From assembly GCF_039523435.1 (NCBI RefSeq), contig NZ_BAAAFH010000003.1, forward strand, positions 496,001 to 560,000: DNA of 64,000 nt. The letters run 5' to 3'. Source of the DNA: Wandonia haliotis. GTDB taxonomy: Bacteria; Bacteroidota; Bacteroidia; Flavobacteriales_D; Crocinitomicaceae. The position numbers and the translations under genes were made by a program. How positions within the stretch are numbered: position 1 is the first letter of the stretch; each line of letters starts with the position of its first letter. Of the stretch, positions 51,296-60,040 are shown piece by piece. A model generated the notes under the pieces. The model ran no database searches and was not told the origin of the DNA. It saw only the letters and a program-made list of their open reading frames with translations.

Positions 51296-52708
51296 CTATT
51301 GCAGGGGCATAGAATTTCGTTCTTCACCAAATTTTTGGCTGTTTTCGTAATCCGGTGTAATCAGTTTTTCCCAGTAACCAATAGGTGTATGATCCTTCAG
51401 GAAAATGGTTGTATAACCTTCATACGTCATCGAATCAAAATGAATAAACCCTTGCGAATATTGCCAGCTTTGGTAATTATTCAGGTAAACAAAGAAAACA
51501 GGAGCAATAAATAGAATCCATCGCTTTTTTTGACGGGATACCCATTCAAATCCTGCTGCCAAAGGAAATGCCATCAGGGGAAGAATATCAATCAGGGTGC
51601 GTGCTCCAAAACTTCCTCCATACCACCAACACCACCAGGAAAATGTAACGTAAAGAAAAACGCACAGAAAGAGTAAGAGGATGCGAGCTGAATTTTTGTT
51701 TTTCCGATAAAGCGGGATGAGTCCAAGAATAGCTAACAGCATCATGGGCGTATAGATAAACCAACCTTTTCGGAAAGAAAATAACCCTTCAAAAACATGG
51801 GGCTTTAACCAAAAGAATGATTCGTTTCCGTATGAGTAGTATAACCAGTTTCCCGATTGCATCTTCCAGAAAATCAGTTGTGGAGTCCATATTATAATAG
51901 CTGCCGCAATACTAATTAACAATTGTTTTAAAGAAAGAATGGATTGAAGATACGGGATCGCTCCCATGCCTTTAGGACGGTGCATAAATACAATTGGGAA
52001 AAGTAAAAGGATGTTGATCGGCCGGATCAGAATGAGTAATCCGATTATAATACCAAAACATACGGAGAGAATAAACGAACGTTTGTTGTACCACAGTGGA
52101 AAGATGTAAAGTGCTGCAGCGAGGAGAAAGAAGTTGTGTGGATGTGACATCCCTGTCTCATGAGTAGCATAAAAAAACAGATTAGTTCCTAGTGCCAGAG
52201 CAAGTAGTGTCCACCCGGTTGTTTTATCATCAAAAAAGCGCCTGAGCCACCCCCGAAGTAGAAGAAGACCAAGTACGGAATAGATAAGTGTCGACCAGGT
52301 AATGATATATTGATACGGTCGGGAAAACCCGTCTCGGGGTGAGTTTGAAATGAACTGTGTGTACCAGTCGGCGATCAGAAAAAAAGGAAGATCCATCATG
52401 GCTTTCCCCATGGACATTTTAGGAATATAACCGCCCTGTGGTGATTTGAATGCCCAGTATTGTCCCTTTTGATTGTACTCTTTTTCGTTCTTTTCGTAAA
52501 AATTCCAAAGCGGATCTTTTTTTATGAAGGTTGCGGGCAGGTATGAATAATAAATAACGACATCATTTATGATCACGCGATTTTCTCTCCAGCGTGATTT
52601 CTGGTGCCCTTCGTAAAAATAAAACAGAGTAATAAAAATCAGGCAGATCAGACTGAAATGTCGTTTCAACATACCTGACAGCTTACCGATATGGAGATGG
52701 TTCACCAT
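51296..52708 (-). CDS. Polytopic membrane protein, probable GT-C-type glycosyltransferase
   Basis: A 470-residue protein with about ten hydrophobic helices and an N-terminal extracytoplasmic loop (about residues 45-100) containing Asp/Lys. The architecture and its place directly after a DPM1-like GT2 gene suggest a GT-C (lipid-linked-sugar-dependent) transferase, but no clear DD motif is visible near the first loop, so this remains a guess. The start is uncertain: ATG 52708 lies 4 nt after the GT2 stop, ATG 52672 begins MLKRHFSLICLIF just before the first helix, and 52762 would overlap the GT2 gene heavily. Confidence 0.7.
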   Translation of the reverse strand: MVNHLHIGKLSGMLKRHFSLICLIFITLFYFYEGHQKSRWRENRVIINDVVIYYSYLPATFIKKDPLWNFYEKNEKEYNQKGQYWAFKSPQGGYIPKMSMGKAMMDLPFFLIADWYTQFISNSPRDGFSRPYQYIITWSTLIYSVLGLLLLRGWLRRFFDDKTTGWTLLALALGTNLFFYATHETGMSHPHNFFLLAAALYIFPLWYNKRSFILSVCFGIIIGLLILIRPINILLLFPIVFMHRPKGMGAIPYLQSILSLKQLLISIAAAIIIWTPQLIFWKMQSGNWLYYSYGNESFFWLKPHVFEGLFSFRKGWFIYTPMMLLAILGLIPLYRKNKNSARILLLFLCVFLYVTFSWWCWWYGGSFGARTLIDILPLMAFPLAAGFEWVSRQKKRWILFIAPVFFVYLNNYQSWQYSQGFIHFDSMTYEGYTTIFLKDHTPIGYWEKLITPDYENSQKFGEERNSMPLQ

Positions 52709-52712
52709 GCCA

Positions 52713-53432
52713 TTACTTGAACCACCTGTATTTAAAAATACAATAGATGGCGCGGAACCCATCTTTCCAGCCTATTTTTTTCCCTTCTTCATAGGTACGA
52801 CCGTAATATGAAATTCCAACTTCATAAATTCGAATTTTCTTGATGCGGGAAAGTTTGGCTGTAATCTCGGGTTCGATTCCAAATCGGTTTTCCTTAATTT
52901 TTATTGATTTTGCCAACGATGTGCGGATCAGCTTATAGCAGGTCTCCATGTCCGTCAGGTTCAGATTGGTCATCATATTAGACAGGAACGTGAGAAACTT
53001 GTTCCCCAAAGAATGCCAGAAAAAGAGTATTCTGTGTGGATGGTGCCCCATAAAACGGGAACCGTAAACCACATCTGCATTATCCATATAAACAGGCTTG
53101 ATCAACAGATTGTACTCATGAGGATCATACTCCAGATCAGCGTCCTGTATGATGAGGTAATCTCCTGAACATTCCTGAATTGCGCGATTGATAGCGGCAC
53201 CTTTTCCCTGGTTTTTTTCCTGGCTAAAAAGACGGATATCCATTTCCGGATTTCTTGAAATATACTCTTCTACCCGTTCAACAGTCTTGTCTTTTGAGGC
53301 GTCATTGACAATGACAATTTCTTTTTGTATTCCGTGATCCAATTGAACCTCTTTTACTTTTTCAAGGATCACCTGAATAGTATTTTCCTCATTATACGCT
53401 GGTATAAGTATGGATAGCTTTTTTAATTCCAT
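52713..53432 (-). CDS. Family 2 glycosyltransferase (polyprenyl-phosphate sugar transferase, DPM1-like)
   Basis: The 239-residue cytoplasmic enzyme has LSILIPAYNEENTI, VIVNDASKDKT, GKGAAINRAI and the metal-binding QDADLEYDP, followed by VVYGSRFM and SNMMTNLNLTDMETCYK, the pattern of dolichyl/undecaprenyl-phosphate mannose or glucose synthases. It lacks C-terminal membrane helices. It likely charges a polyprenyl phosphate that the membrane protein encoded next (4 nt downstream) could use. The 90-nt gap to pgk holds no other feature I can support. Confidence 0.88.
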   Translation of the reverse strand: MELKKLSILIPAYNEENTIQVILEKVKEVQLDHGIQKEIVIVNDASKDKTVERVEEYISRNPEMDIRLFSQEKNQGKGAAINRAIQECSGDYLIIQDADLEYDPHEYNLLIKPVYMDNADVVYGSRFMGHHPHRILFFWHSLGNKFLTFLSNMMTNLNLTDMETCYKLIRTSLAKSIKIKENRFGIEPEITAKLSRIKKIRIYEVGISYYGRTYEEGKKIGWKDGFRAIYCIFKYRWFK

Positions 53433-53522
53433 GTAGTAATTCTGTGTTCTTGTCTTTCGGATTCTTAAACAAAAGACCTTATCAATACGTAAAAGACAAA
53501 GTCTTATTGTTTAGATCCTAAA

Positions 53523-54719
53523 TTAGTTTTCTTTTATGGCGCGGATTCCCGGAAGTTCAATTCCTTCCAGATATTCCAACATTGCACCGCCACCCGTTGA
53601 TACATAACTGACTTTTTCAGCGAGTTTGAATTGATTAATGGCGGCTACAGAGTCTCCCCCTCCGATCAAAGAATATGCACCATTTTTCGTAGCTTCAACA
53701 ATAGCGTAAGCAACATCAGCAGTTCCTTTACTGAAATTACTGAATTCAAATACTCCCATGGGACCATTCCACAGGATCAGTTTTGATTGTTTGATAACAT
53801 CTGCAAAAATAGTAGAAGAGTCGGGTCCTATATCAAGTCCCATCCATCCTTCAGGTATTTCACCAATAGGGAATAACTTCTTATCTGCATCGTTATCGAA
53901 TTTATTAGCTACAAATGTATCTACAGGAAGGTGAATCTTAACTCCCTTTTCCTGTGCCTTTTGTAATATATCTCTTGCAGTACCCAGAAAGTCATCTTCC
54001 ACAAGTGAACTTCCGACATTTCCTCCGGTAGCCTTAACAAATGTATAAGCCATTCCTCCACCTACGATCAGGTGATCTACTTTTTCCAGTAAACGAGTTA
54101 TAATGGTAATCTTGGATGAAACTTTCGCTCCACCAACGATAGCTGTCAAAGGTTTTTCAGTACTATTTAAGACTTTGTCAACAGCAATGATTTCACTTTC
54201 TATCAGATAACCGAACATTTTATCATTTGGAAAGAATCGGGCAACAACCGTTGTACTGGCATGTGCACGATGAGCTGTTCCAAACGCGTCATTAATGTAA
54301 CAATCTCCGTGTTGGGCAAGGTGTTTCGCGAAATCTTCGGTGCCGGTAGTTTCCTGAGCATAAAAACGTAGATTCTCAAGTAATAAAACTTCTCCCGGCT
54401 TCAGGTTAGCAGACATTTCCCATGCTTTTTCACCCACACAATCATCTGCAAATTTTACATCCCTGTTAAGAAGTTCTGATAAATGATGAACGATATGTTT
54501 CAACGAGAATTTTTCTTCAGGTCCTGATTTTGGTCGTCCGAGGTGGGACATCAGTACAACACTCCCCCCGTTATCAAGAACGTGGTTGATTGTTTTTAAT
54601 GCCGCCCGGATGCGCGTGTCATCAGTAATCTCAAAAGTTTCTTTGTTTAACGGAACGTTAAAGTCAACACGTATAAGGGCGCGCTTCCCTGCAAAATCAT
54701 AATCTTGTATGCCAGCCAT
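53523..54719 (-). CDS. pgk: Phosphoglycerate kinase
   Basis: A 398-residue glycolytic kinase with RVDFNVPLN (N-terminal substrate motif), MSHLGRPKSGPE, GDCYINDAFGTAHRAHAS, IVGGAKVSSKI, the hinge region and the C-terminal nucleotide loop LIGGGDSVAA with STGGGAMLEYLEG. It produces ATP from 1,3-bisphosphoglycerate. It appears to be a single gene, divergent from ruvB. Start and length are standard. Confidence 0.97.
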   Translation of the reverse strand: MAGIQDYDFAGKRALIRVDFNVPLNKETFEITDDTRIRAALKTINHVLDNGGSVVLMSHLGRPKSGPEEKFSLKHIVHHLSELLNRDVKFADDCVGEKAWEMSANLKPGEVLLLENLRFYAQETTGTEDFAKHLAQHGDCYINDAFGTAHRAHASTTVVARFFPNDKMFGYLIESEIIAVDKVLNSTEKPLTAIVGGAKVSSKITIITRLLEKVDHLIVGGGMAYTFVKATGGNVGSSLVEDDFLGTARDILQKAQEKGVKIHLPVDTFVANKFDNDADKKLFPIGEIPEGWMGLDIGPDSSTIFADVIKQSKLILWNGPMGVFEFSNFSKGTADVAYAIVEATKNGAYSLIGGGDSVAAINQFKLAEKVSYVSTGGGAMLEYLEGIELPGIRAIKEN

Positions 54720-54831
54720 GATACCTTAGTAAAATCAATTTTGGAGGATAAAATTAAAGGATAATTTCAAAATGACAGATGAATTTCGTTTTTCATTTGA
54801 GATTTGTTTCCTGCCTCTCCTTTGTTTTTAC

Positions 54832-54839
54832 TATTTTTG
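54832..54839 (+). promoter_or_regulatory. Candidate -7 box of ruvB
   Basis: TATTTTTG, a perfect TAnnTTTG match, 19 nt before the TTG start. The nearest TTTG upstream gives a 25-nt spacer, slightly long. Confidence 0.4.
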
Positions 54840-54858
54840 ACCAAATTACAATTGCGGT

Positions 54859-55884
54859 TTGGATTCATTCGATTACAGGTCAGAGGGAGTTTCAGGAAAG
54901 GACAAAGAACTTGAAAAAGTGTTGCGTCCCAAACAGTTCGATGACTTTACCGGACAGAAAAAAGTAATTGAAAATCTGGAAGTTTTTGTTGAAGCAACCA
55001 AAAAAAGGGGAGAGTCTTTAGATCATGTTTTATTACACGGTCCTCCCGGACTTGGAAAAACAACATTGGCGAATATTATTGCTAATGAATTGGGAGTTGG
55101 ATTTAAAGTTACTTCAGGTCCGGTTCTTGATAAACCGGGAGATCTGGCAGGTTTGCTAACAAATTTGGAAGAGGGCGACGTGCTCTTTATCGATGAAATT
55201 CACCGTCTTTCTCCTGTAATAGAAGAATACTTGTACAGTGCAATGGAAGATTATGTTATCGATATCCTTATTGATACGGGACCCAATGCACGGACGGTTC
55301 AGATCGCTTTAAACCCATTTACGCTCATCGGAGCAACGACCCGTTCCGGTTTGTTGACAGCACCACTTCGGGCACGTTTCGGAATTAATGCCCGACTGGA
55401 GTATTATGATGCGAAAACACTTTCCGATATAGTTGAACGATCAGCTGGAATTCTAAATATCGGAATTGATGTTCCGGCAGCCTACGAGATCGCCAGCAGA
55501 AGTAGAGGAACTCCTCGTATTGCAAATGCGTTGCTGAGACGTGTGAGAGATTTTGCAGAGATAAAAGGATCCGGAACGATAGATACCAAGATTACTAACA
55601 TTGCCCTGGAGGCATTGAATGTTGATAAAAACGGTCTGGATGAAATGGACAATAAAATTCTTTTGACAATCATTGACAAATTCAGTGGTGGTCCGGTAGG
55701 TTTAACAACTATTGCGACAGCTGTAGGAGAAAATGCTGAAACGTTAGAGGAGGTTTATGAACCTTTTCTGATTCAGGAGGGATATATAATGAGAACTCCC
55801 AGAGGAAGAAAGGTAACCGATAAGGCGTATAAACATCTGGGTAAAAACTCAGGATATATGCCGGGATCTCTTTTCGGAGATTAG
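54859..55884 (+). CDS. ruvB: Holliday junction branch-migration helicase RuvB
   Basis: The 341-residue AAA+ protein has LRPKQFDDFTGQ, Walker A GPPGLGKTT, Walker B FIDEIHRLSP, sensor GATTRSGLLTAPLRARFG, the arginine finger region SRGTPRIANALLRRVRD and the winged-helix end GYIMRTPRGRKVT. It drives branch migration with RuvA in recombination. The start is TTG at 54859, preceded by the -7 box; MDSFDYRSEG fits homologues. ruvA and ruvC are not nearby. It lies 27 nt before the promoter of the efflux operon. Confidence 0.96.
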   Translation: MDSFDYRSEGVSGKDKELEKVLRPKQFDDFTGQKKVIENLEVFVEATKKRGESLDHVLLHGPPGLGKTTLANIIANELGVGFKVTSGPVLDKPGDLAGLLTNLEEGDVLFIDEIHRLSPVIEEYLYSAMEDYVIDILIDTGPNARTVQIALNPFTLIGATTRSGLLTAPLRARFGINARLEYYDAKTLSDIVERSAGILNIGIDVPAAYEIASRSRGTPRIANALLRRVRDFAEIKGSGTIDTKITNIALEALNVDKNGLDEMDNKILLTIIDKFSGGPVGLTTIATAVGENAETLEEVYEPFLIQEGYIMRTPRGRKVTDKAYKHLGKNSGYMPGSLFGD

Positions 55885-55911
55885 TCGATACTGTTTTTTG
55901 CTTACTGGAAG

Positions 55912-55919
55912 TAAATTTG
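55912..55919 (+). promoter_or_regulatory. -7 box of the RND efflux operon
   Basis: TAAATTTG, a perfect TAnnTTTG match, 42 nt before the adaptor-protein ATG. A TTTG at 55897 is too close to be a normal -33 box, so the promoter may need an activator or be weak. Confidence 0.55.
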
Positions 55920-55936
55920 TTCTGTTTACAGAACAA
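55917..55936. promoter_or_regulatory. Perfect 20-bp palindromic operator of the RND efflux operon
   Basis: TTGTTCTGT, a 2-nt TT centre, then ACAGAACAA form a perfect 9-bp inverted repeat. It overlaps the end of the -7 box and the predicted start site, the usual place for a TetR-type repressor site. No regulator gene is next to it. Confidence 0.65.
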
Positions 55937-55961
55937 GTAACGCACAATCAGAACTATAAAG

Positions 55962-56987
55962 ATGAAAAAGTTTATTTACACACTTTTGACAGGAGGTCTT
56001 TTTCTTACGGCTTGTATGTCAGGAGGAAAAGAACCAGAGCGAAAAAACTCGGTAATTCCTGAGGTTGATGTAGTAGTGGCGGAGGGAGAAAATATAGATA
56101 ATATCATTCGTATTCCCGGAGAAGTACTTCCTTTTGAAAAGGTTGATCTGTATGCCGAGATTTCAGGTAGGGTTAGAAAGATTTATTTCCAGGAAGGGAA
56201 AGAAGTTCGTAAAGGAGAGCTATTGCTCCGTATTGATACTGATATCCTGGAAGCACAACGTAACCAGGTCAAAGTTGATCTGGATCTGGCTAAGAAAGAT
56301 GAAAAAAGGAAGCGTGAGTTGTTGGAAAGTAAAGCGCTTAGCCTGGAATTATACGAGCAGGCACAATCTAAATTGGCGGCATTGGAAGCACAACTGGAAT
56401 TATTGGATGTACAAATAGCAAAAGGGTCTGTATATGCCCCTTTTTCGGGAGTTATAGGATTACGTCAGGTTAGTGAGGGAGCTTATCTTACCACAACTAC
56501 AAAAATTTCTTCGATTGCGCAGAATAAGAATGTCAAAATTGAATTCTCTGTTCCCGAGCAATATGTTGCTTTGGTAGAGTCGGGTCAAAAAATTGCACTG
56601 ACAACGGCAAAAGATTCCACAGTATATGAAGCTGAGGTATATGCGGCAGAGCCAATGGTTGACCCTGTAACCCGAATGTTAGTAATCAGAGCCGTGTTGG
56701 AAGGTGATCAAAGTCTTTATCCGGGTTCTTTTGTTTCGGTTTCTTATGATCTGGGTAAAATCAACAATGCAATTATGGTTCCTGCAGTTGCTATTGTTCC
56801 GGTATTAAAGGGACAAAACGTCTGGGTAATTAAAGATGGAAAGGCGCTTAGTGTTCCTGTAGAAACAGGAATACGTACCAAAGACCGAGTGCAGATATCC
56901 GGTGCTGTTAAAGTGGGAGATACAATAGCGGTTACAGGACTATTGGGAATGCGGGAAGGAATGGATGTGAAAGCAAAACAAAAGTAA
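55962..56987 (+). CDS. RND efflux periplasmic adaptor lipoprotein (MFP family)
   Basis: A 341-residue adaptor with lipoprotein signal FLTAC. The order is the AcrA/MexA layout: barrel-sandwich half (VDLYAEISGRVRKIYFQEGKEVRKGELLLRID), a short alpha-hairpin (about 95-145, coiled-coil heptads NQVKVDLDLAKKDEKRKRELLESKALSLELYEQAQSK in part), the second lipoyl half (GSVYAPFSGVIGLRQVSEGAYL) and beta-barrel plus membrane-proximal domains. It bridges the RND pump to the outer-membrane channel. It is first in a three-gene operon; the permease gene starts 2 nt after it. Confidence 0.93.
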   Translation: MKKFIYTLLTGGLFLTACMSGGKEPERKNSVIPEVDVVVAEGENIDNIIRIPGEVLPFEKVDLYAEISGRVRKIYFQEGKEVRKGELLLRIDTDILEAQRNQVKVDLDLAKKDEKRKRELLESKALSLELYEQAQSKLAALEAQLELLDVQIAKGSVYAPFSGVIGLRQVSEGAYLTTTTKISSIAQNKNVKIEFSVPEQYVALVESGQKIALTTAKDSTVYEAEVYAAEPMVDPVTRMLVIRAVLEGDQSLYPGSFVSVSYDLGKINNAIMVPAVAIVPVLKGQNVWVIKDGKALSVPVETGIRTKDRVQISGAVKVGDTIAVTGLLGMREGMDVKAKQK

Positions 56988-56989
56988 TT

Positions 56990-59900
56990 ATGAACCTGGC
57001 ATCACTAAGTATAAACCGACCGGTACTCGCTACTGTTATGTCAATTGCAGTAGTGATTTTTGGGGTTATCGGTTTTAGTTATCTCGGAGTTCGGGAGTTT
57101 CCTTCTGTTGATCCCCCGATTATTACAGTTACCACAAACTATCCCGGGGCAAACGCAGATATTATCGAGTCCCAGATTACAGAAAGATTAGAAGAAAACA
57201 TAAATGAGGTACAGGGAATTCGTACTATGACATCAGTCAGTAGTGACGGGCGAAGTACGATTACTGTTGAGTTTGAGCTGAGTAGTGATATGGATGCGGC
57301 AGCTAATGATGTCCGGGATAAAGTTTCTGCTGCAGTCAGAAACCTCCCGCAGGATGCGGACCCTCCTATTGTGGCAAAATCAGATGCCGATGCAGAGACG
57401 ATATTTTCTCTTACTGTACAATCAGAGTCAAAGAGCTTGCTGGAATTAACAGATTTAGGTATAAATGTATTTAAAGAACGGCTTCAGACGATTCCGGGGA
57501 TTAGTAAAATTTACATTTGGGGAGAGAAACGCTTCTCGATGAAGTTATTACTGGAACCAGTGAAAATGGCGGGAATGGGAATTACAGCTTCTGATGTACG
57601 AAGTGCACTTCTCTCGCAAAACATTGAGCTTCCTTCCGGAAAAATAGATGGCGAACAGGTCGAACTGGCTATTCGTACTTTTGGAAGACTGACAACAGAG
57701 GAGGAATTTAATAACCTGATCGTAGCGGAGAAAGACGGGCAAATTGTCCGGCTCAAAGATATTGGTTCAGCTCAGTTACGCCCCCTGAATGAACGTACCC
57801 TATTGCGCGGTAATGGAGGTGTTCCTATGATCGGAATTGCCGTTACGCCGCAGCCAGGATCCAATTACATCGAGATTGTCGACGAAATCTACAAGCGTGT
57901 AGATCAGATCAAAAAGGACTTACCGGAGGATATTACGCTTGGAGTAGCGTTGGATAGTACGGAAAACATTCGGAAATCAATCAATGAAGTGCAGGAGACA
58001 GTGATTATAGCTTTTCTGTTGGTTGTACTTGTTATTTTTATGTTCTTACGCGACTGGCGAACAACTGTTATTCCGATTATTGCTATTCCTATTTCGCTGA
58101 TCGGAGCGTTCTTCGTTATGTATACGATGGACTTTTCAATCAATATTCTGACACTACTTGGAATTGTTCTGGCAACAGGACTGGTTGTGGATGATGCCAT
58201 TGTGGTAATGGAAAACATTTATACGAAGGTAGAGGATGGCGAACAACCTATGGAAGCTGCTCATAAGGGGTCAAAAGAGATCATCTTTGCTGTTATATCA
58301 ACAACGATTACGCTAACAGCAGTGTTCCTGCCTGTTATTTTCTTACAGGGATTAACAGGGAGGCTTTTCCGGGAATTTGGAATTGTTGTTGCCGGATCGG
58401 TGATTATTTCATCATTTATCTCGTTGACATTAACGCCGATGATGAGTTCACGTATATTACGGAAAAGGAAAAAGCATTCCTGGTTGTACGAGAAAACTGA
58501 ACCTTTTTTCGAGGGTATGATGAAGGGATACCGGAATTCATTGACGCGTTTTATGAGACGCCCATGGGTGGCATTTATCTGGATGGGAGTTTCGTTTCTA
58601 TTAATTGTGTTTGTTGGTGGATCTTTACAGAGTGAGCTGGCTCCGATGGAGGATAAAGGAAGAATGATTATTCGGGCAACTGCGCCGGAAGGAACGTCCT
58701 ATGAGCGAATGGATGAATTCCAGCAAAAATTAATTGCACTTACGGATACGATACGCGAAAAGGATAACATATTGGGGGTTACTTCTCCCGGTTTCGGAGC
58801 TTCCATATCAGCTAACTCAAGCTTTGTTCGACTTAATTTAGTTCCTAAGAAAGACCGGAAACGAAGTCAGCAGGAAATAGCAGACGAATTGAGTGGGATT
58901 TTAAAGGGATATAATTTTGCACGAATATTTGTAGCACAGGAACAAACAATAGGGGGAGGTCGTTTTGCCGGGCTTCCGGTGCAGTATGTACTTCAGGCTC
59001 CTACTCTGGAAAAACTTGAAGAAGTGTTACCAACATTCATCGAACGAGCATCACAAGATCCTACCTTTCAGACGGTAGACGTCGATCTGAAATTTAATAA
59101 ACCAGAATTGCAGGTAGTGATTAATAGAGATAAGGCTGCGGCTATGGGGGTGAATGTGAGAGATATAGCGGAGACCATGCAGCTCTACTTTGCCGGGCAG
59201 CGTTATGGTTATTTTATAATGAATGGAAAGCAATACGAAGTCATTGGAGAAGCAAAAAAAGAGTTTAGAGATGATCCGATGGACTTGAGACAAGCTTCTG
59301 TTCGGAGTGCAGACGGTAAACTTGTTCCGCTGGATAACCTTGTGATGATTACAGAAGCTTCTAGCCCTCCCCAGCTGTATCGTTATAACAGATACGTCTC
59401 GGCAACAGTTTCGGCAAACCCTGTTCCCGGTAAGACAATAGGGGATGGTATTGAAGCAATGGATCGGATAGCACAGGAACTTCTGGATGATTCATTTTCC
59501 ACAGCACTTGCCGGGACCTCCAAAGAATTCAGAGAAAGTGGAAGTAGTTTGGTTTTTGCCCTGATACTTGCATTAGTACTTGTTTATCTGGTATTGTCAG
59601 CCCAGTTTGAAAGTTTTGCAGACCCGTTGGTAATTATGCTTACAGTACCATTGGCGTTGGCAGGAGCAGTTCTTACTTTATGGCTGTTTGGTCATACCTT
59701 AAATATTTTCTCCCAGATTGGTATAATTGTTCTGGTTGGTTTGGTTACGAAAAACGGTATTTTGATTGTTGAATTTGCAAATCAACGAAAAGAAGCGGGA
59801 CTTTCTGTCCGGGAAGCAGTTATTGATGCTTCCTCGCAACGTTTTCGACCAATTCTTATGACTTCTCTGGCGACAATTCTTGGGGCGCTACCAATTGCCT

Positions 59901-60040
59901 TGGCATTGGGAGATGCTGCCACAAGCCGGATTCCGATGGGTATTGCTATAATAGGAGGACTTACTTTCTCTTTGATTCTCACCCTTTATGTAATTCCGGG
60001 GTTGTACATATACATAACTTCAAAACGAAGAGCATCATGA
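56990..60040 (+). CDS. RND efflux pump permease (HAE1/AcrB family)
   Basis: The 1016-residue inner-membrane pump has twelve predicted helices and two large periplasmic loops. Proton-relay residues are visible: the Asp pair in TM4 (LVVDDAIVVMENI) and the TM10 Lys in GLVTKNGILIVEFAN, with Arg in DAATSRIPMG. N-terminal NRPVLATVMSIAVVIFGVIGF and YPGANADIIESQITE are characteristic of HAE1 pumps. The substrate is not readable, but this family exports drugs, detergents and hydrophobic compounds. It overlaps the TolC-type gene by 4 nt (ATGA). Confidence 0.95.
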   Translation: MNLASLSINRPVLATVMSIAVVIFGVIGFSYLGVREFPSVDPPIITVTTNYPGANADIIESQITERLEENINEVQGIRTMTSVSSDGRSTITVEFELSSDMDAAANDVRDKVSAAVRNLPQDADPPIVAKSDADAETIFSLTVQSESKSLLELTDLGINVFKERLQTIPGISKIYIWGEKRFSMKLLLEPVKMAGMGITASDVRSALLSQNIELPSGKIDGEQVELAIRTFGRLTTEEEFNNLIVAEKDGQIVRLKDIGSAQLRPLNERTLLRGNGGVPMIGIAVTPQPGSNYIEIVDEIYKRVDQIKKDLPEDITLGVALDSTENIRKSINEVQETVIIAFLLVVLVIFMFLRDWRTTVIPIIAIPISLIGAFFVMYTMDFSINILTLLGIVLATGLVVDDAIVVMENIYTKVEDGEQPMEAAHKGSKEIIFAVISTTITLTAVFLPVIFLQGLTGRLFREFGIVVAGSVIISSFISLTLTPMMSSRILRKRKKHSWLYEKTEPFFEGMMKGYRNSLTRFMRRPWVAFIWMGVSFLLIVFVGGSLQSELAPMEDKGRMIIRATAPEGTSYERMDEFQQKLIALTDTIREKDNILGVTSPGFGASISANSSFVRLNLVPKKDRKRSQQEIADELSGILKGYNFARIFVAQEQTIGGGRFAGLPVQYVLQAPTLEKLEEVLPTFIERASQDPTFQTVDVDLKFNKPELQVVINRDKAAAMGVNVRDIAETMQLYFAGQRYGYFIMNGKQYEVIGEAKKEFRDDPMDLRQASVRSADGKLVPLDNLVMITEASSPPQLYRYNRYVSATVSANPVPGKTIGDGIEAMDRIAQELLDDSFSTALAGTSKEFRESGSSLVFALILALVLVYLVLSAQFESFADPLVIMLTVPLALAGAVLTLWLFGHTLNIFSQIGIIVLVGLVTKNGILIVEFANQRKEAGLSVREAVIDASSQRFRPILMTSLATILGALPIALALGDAATSRIPMGIAIIGGLTFSLILTLYVIPGLYIYITSKRRAS

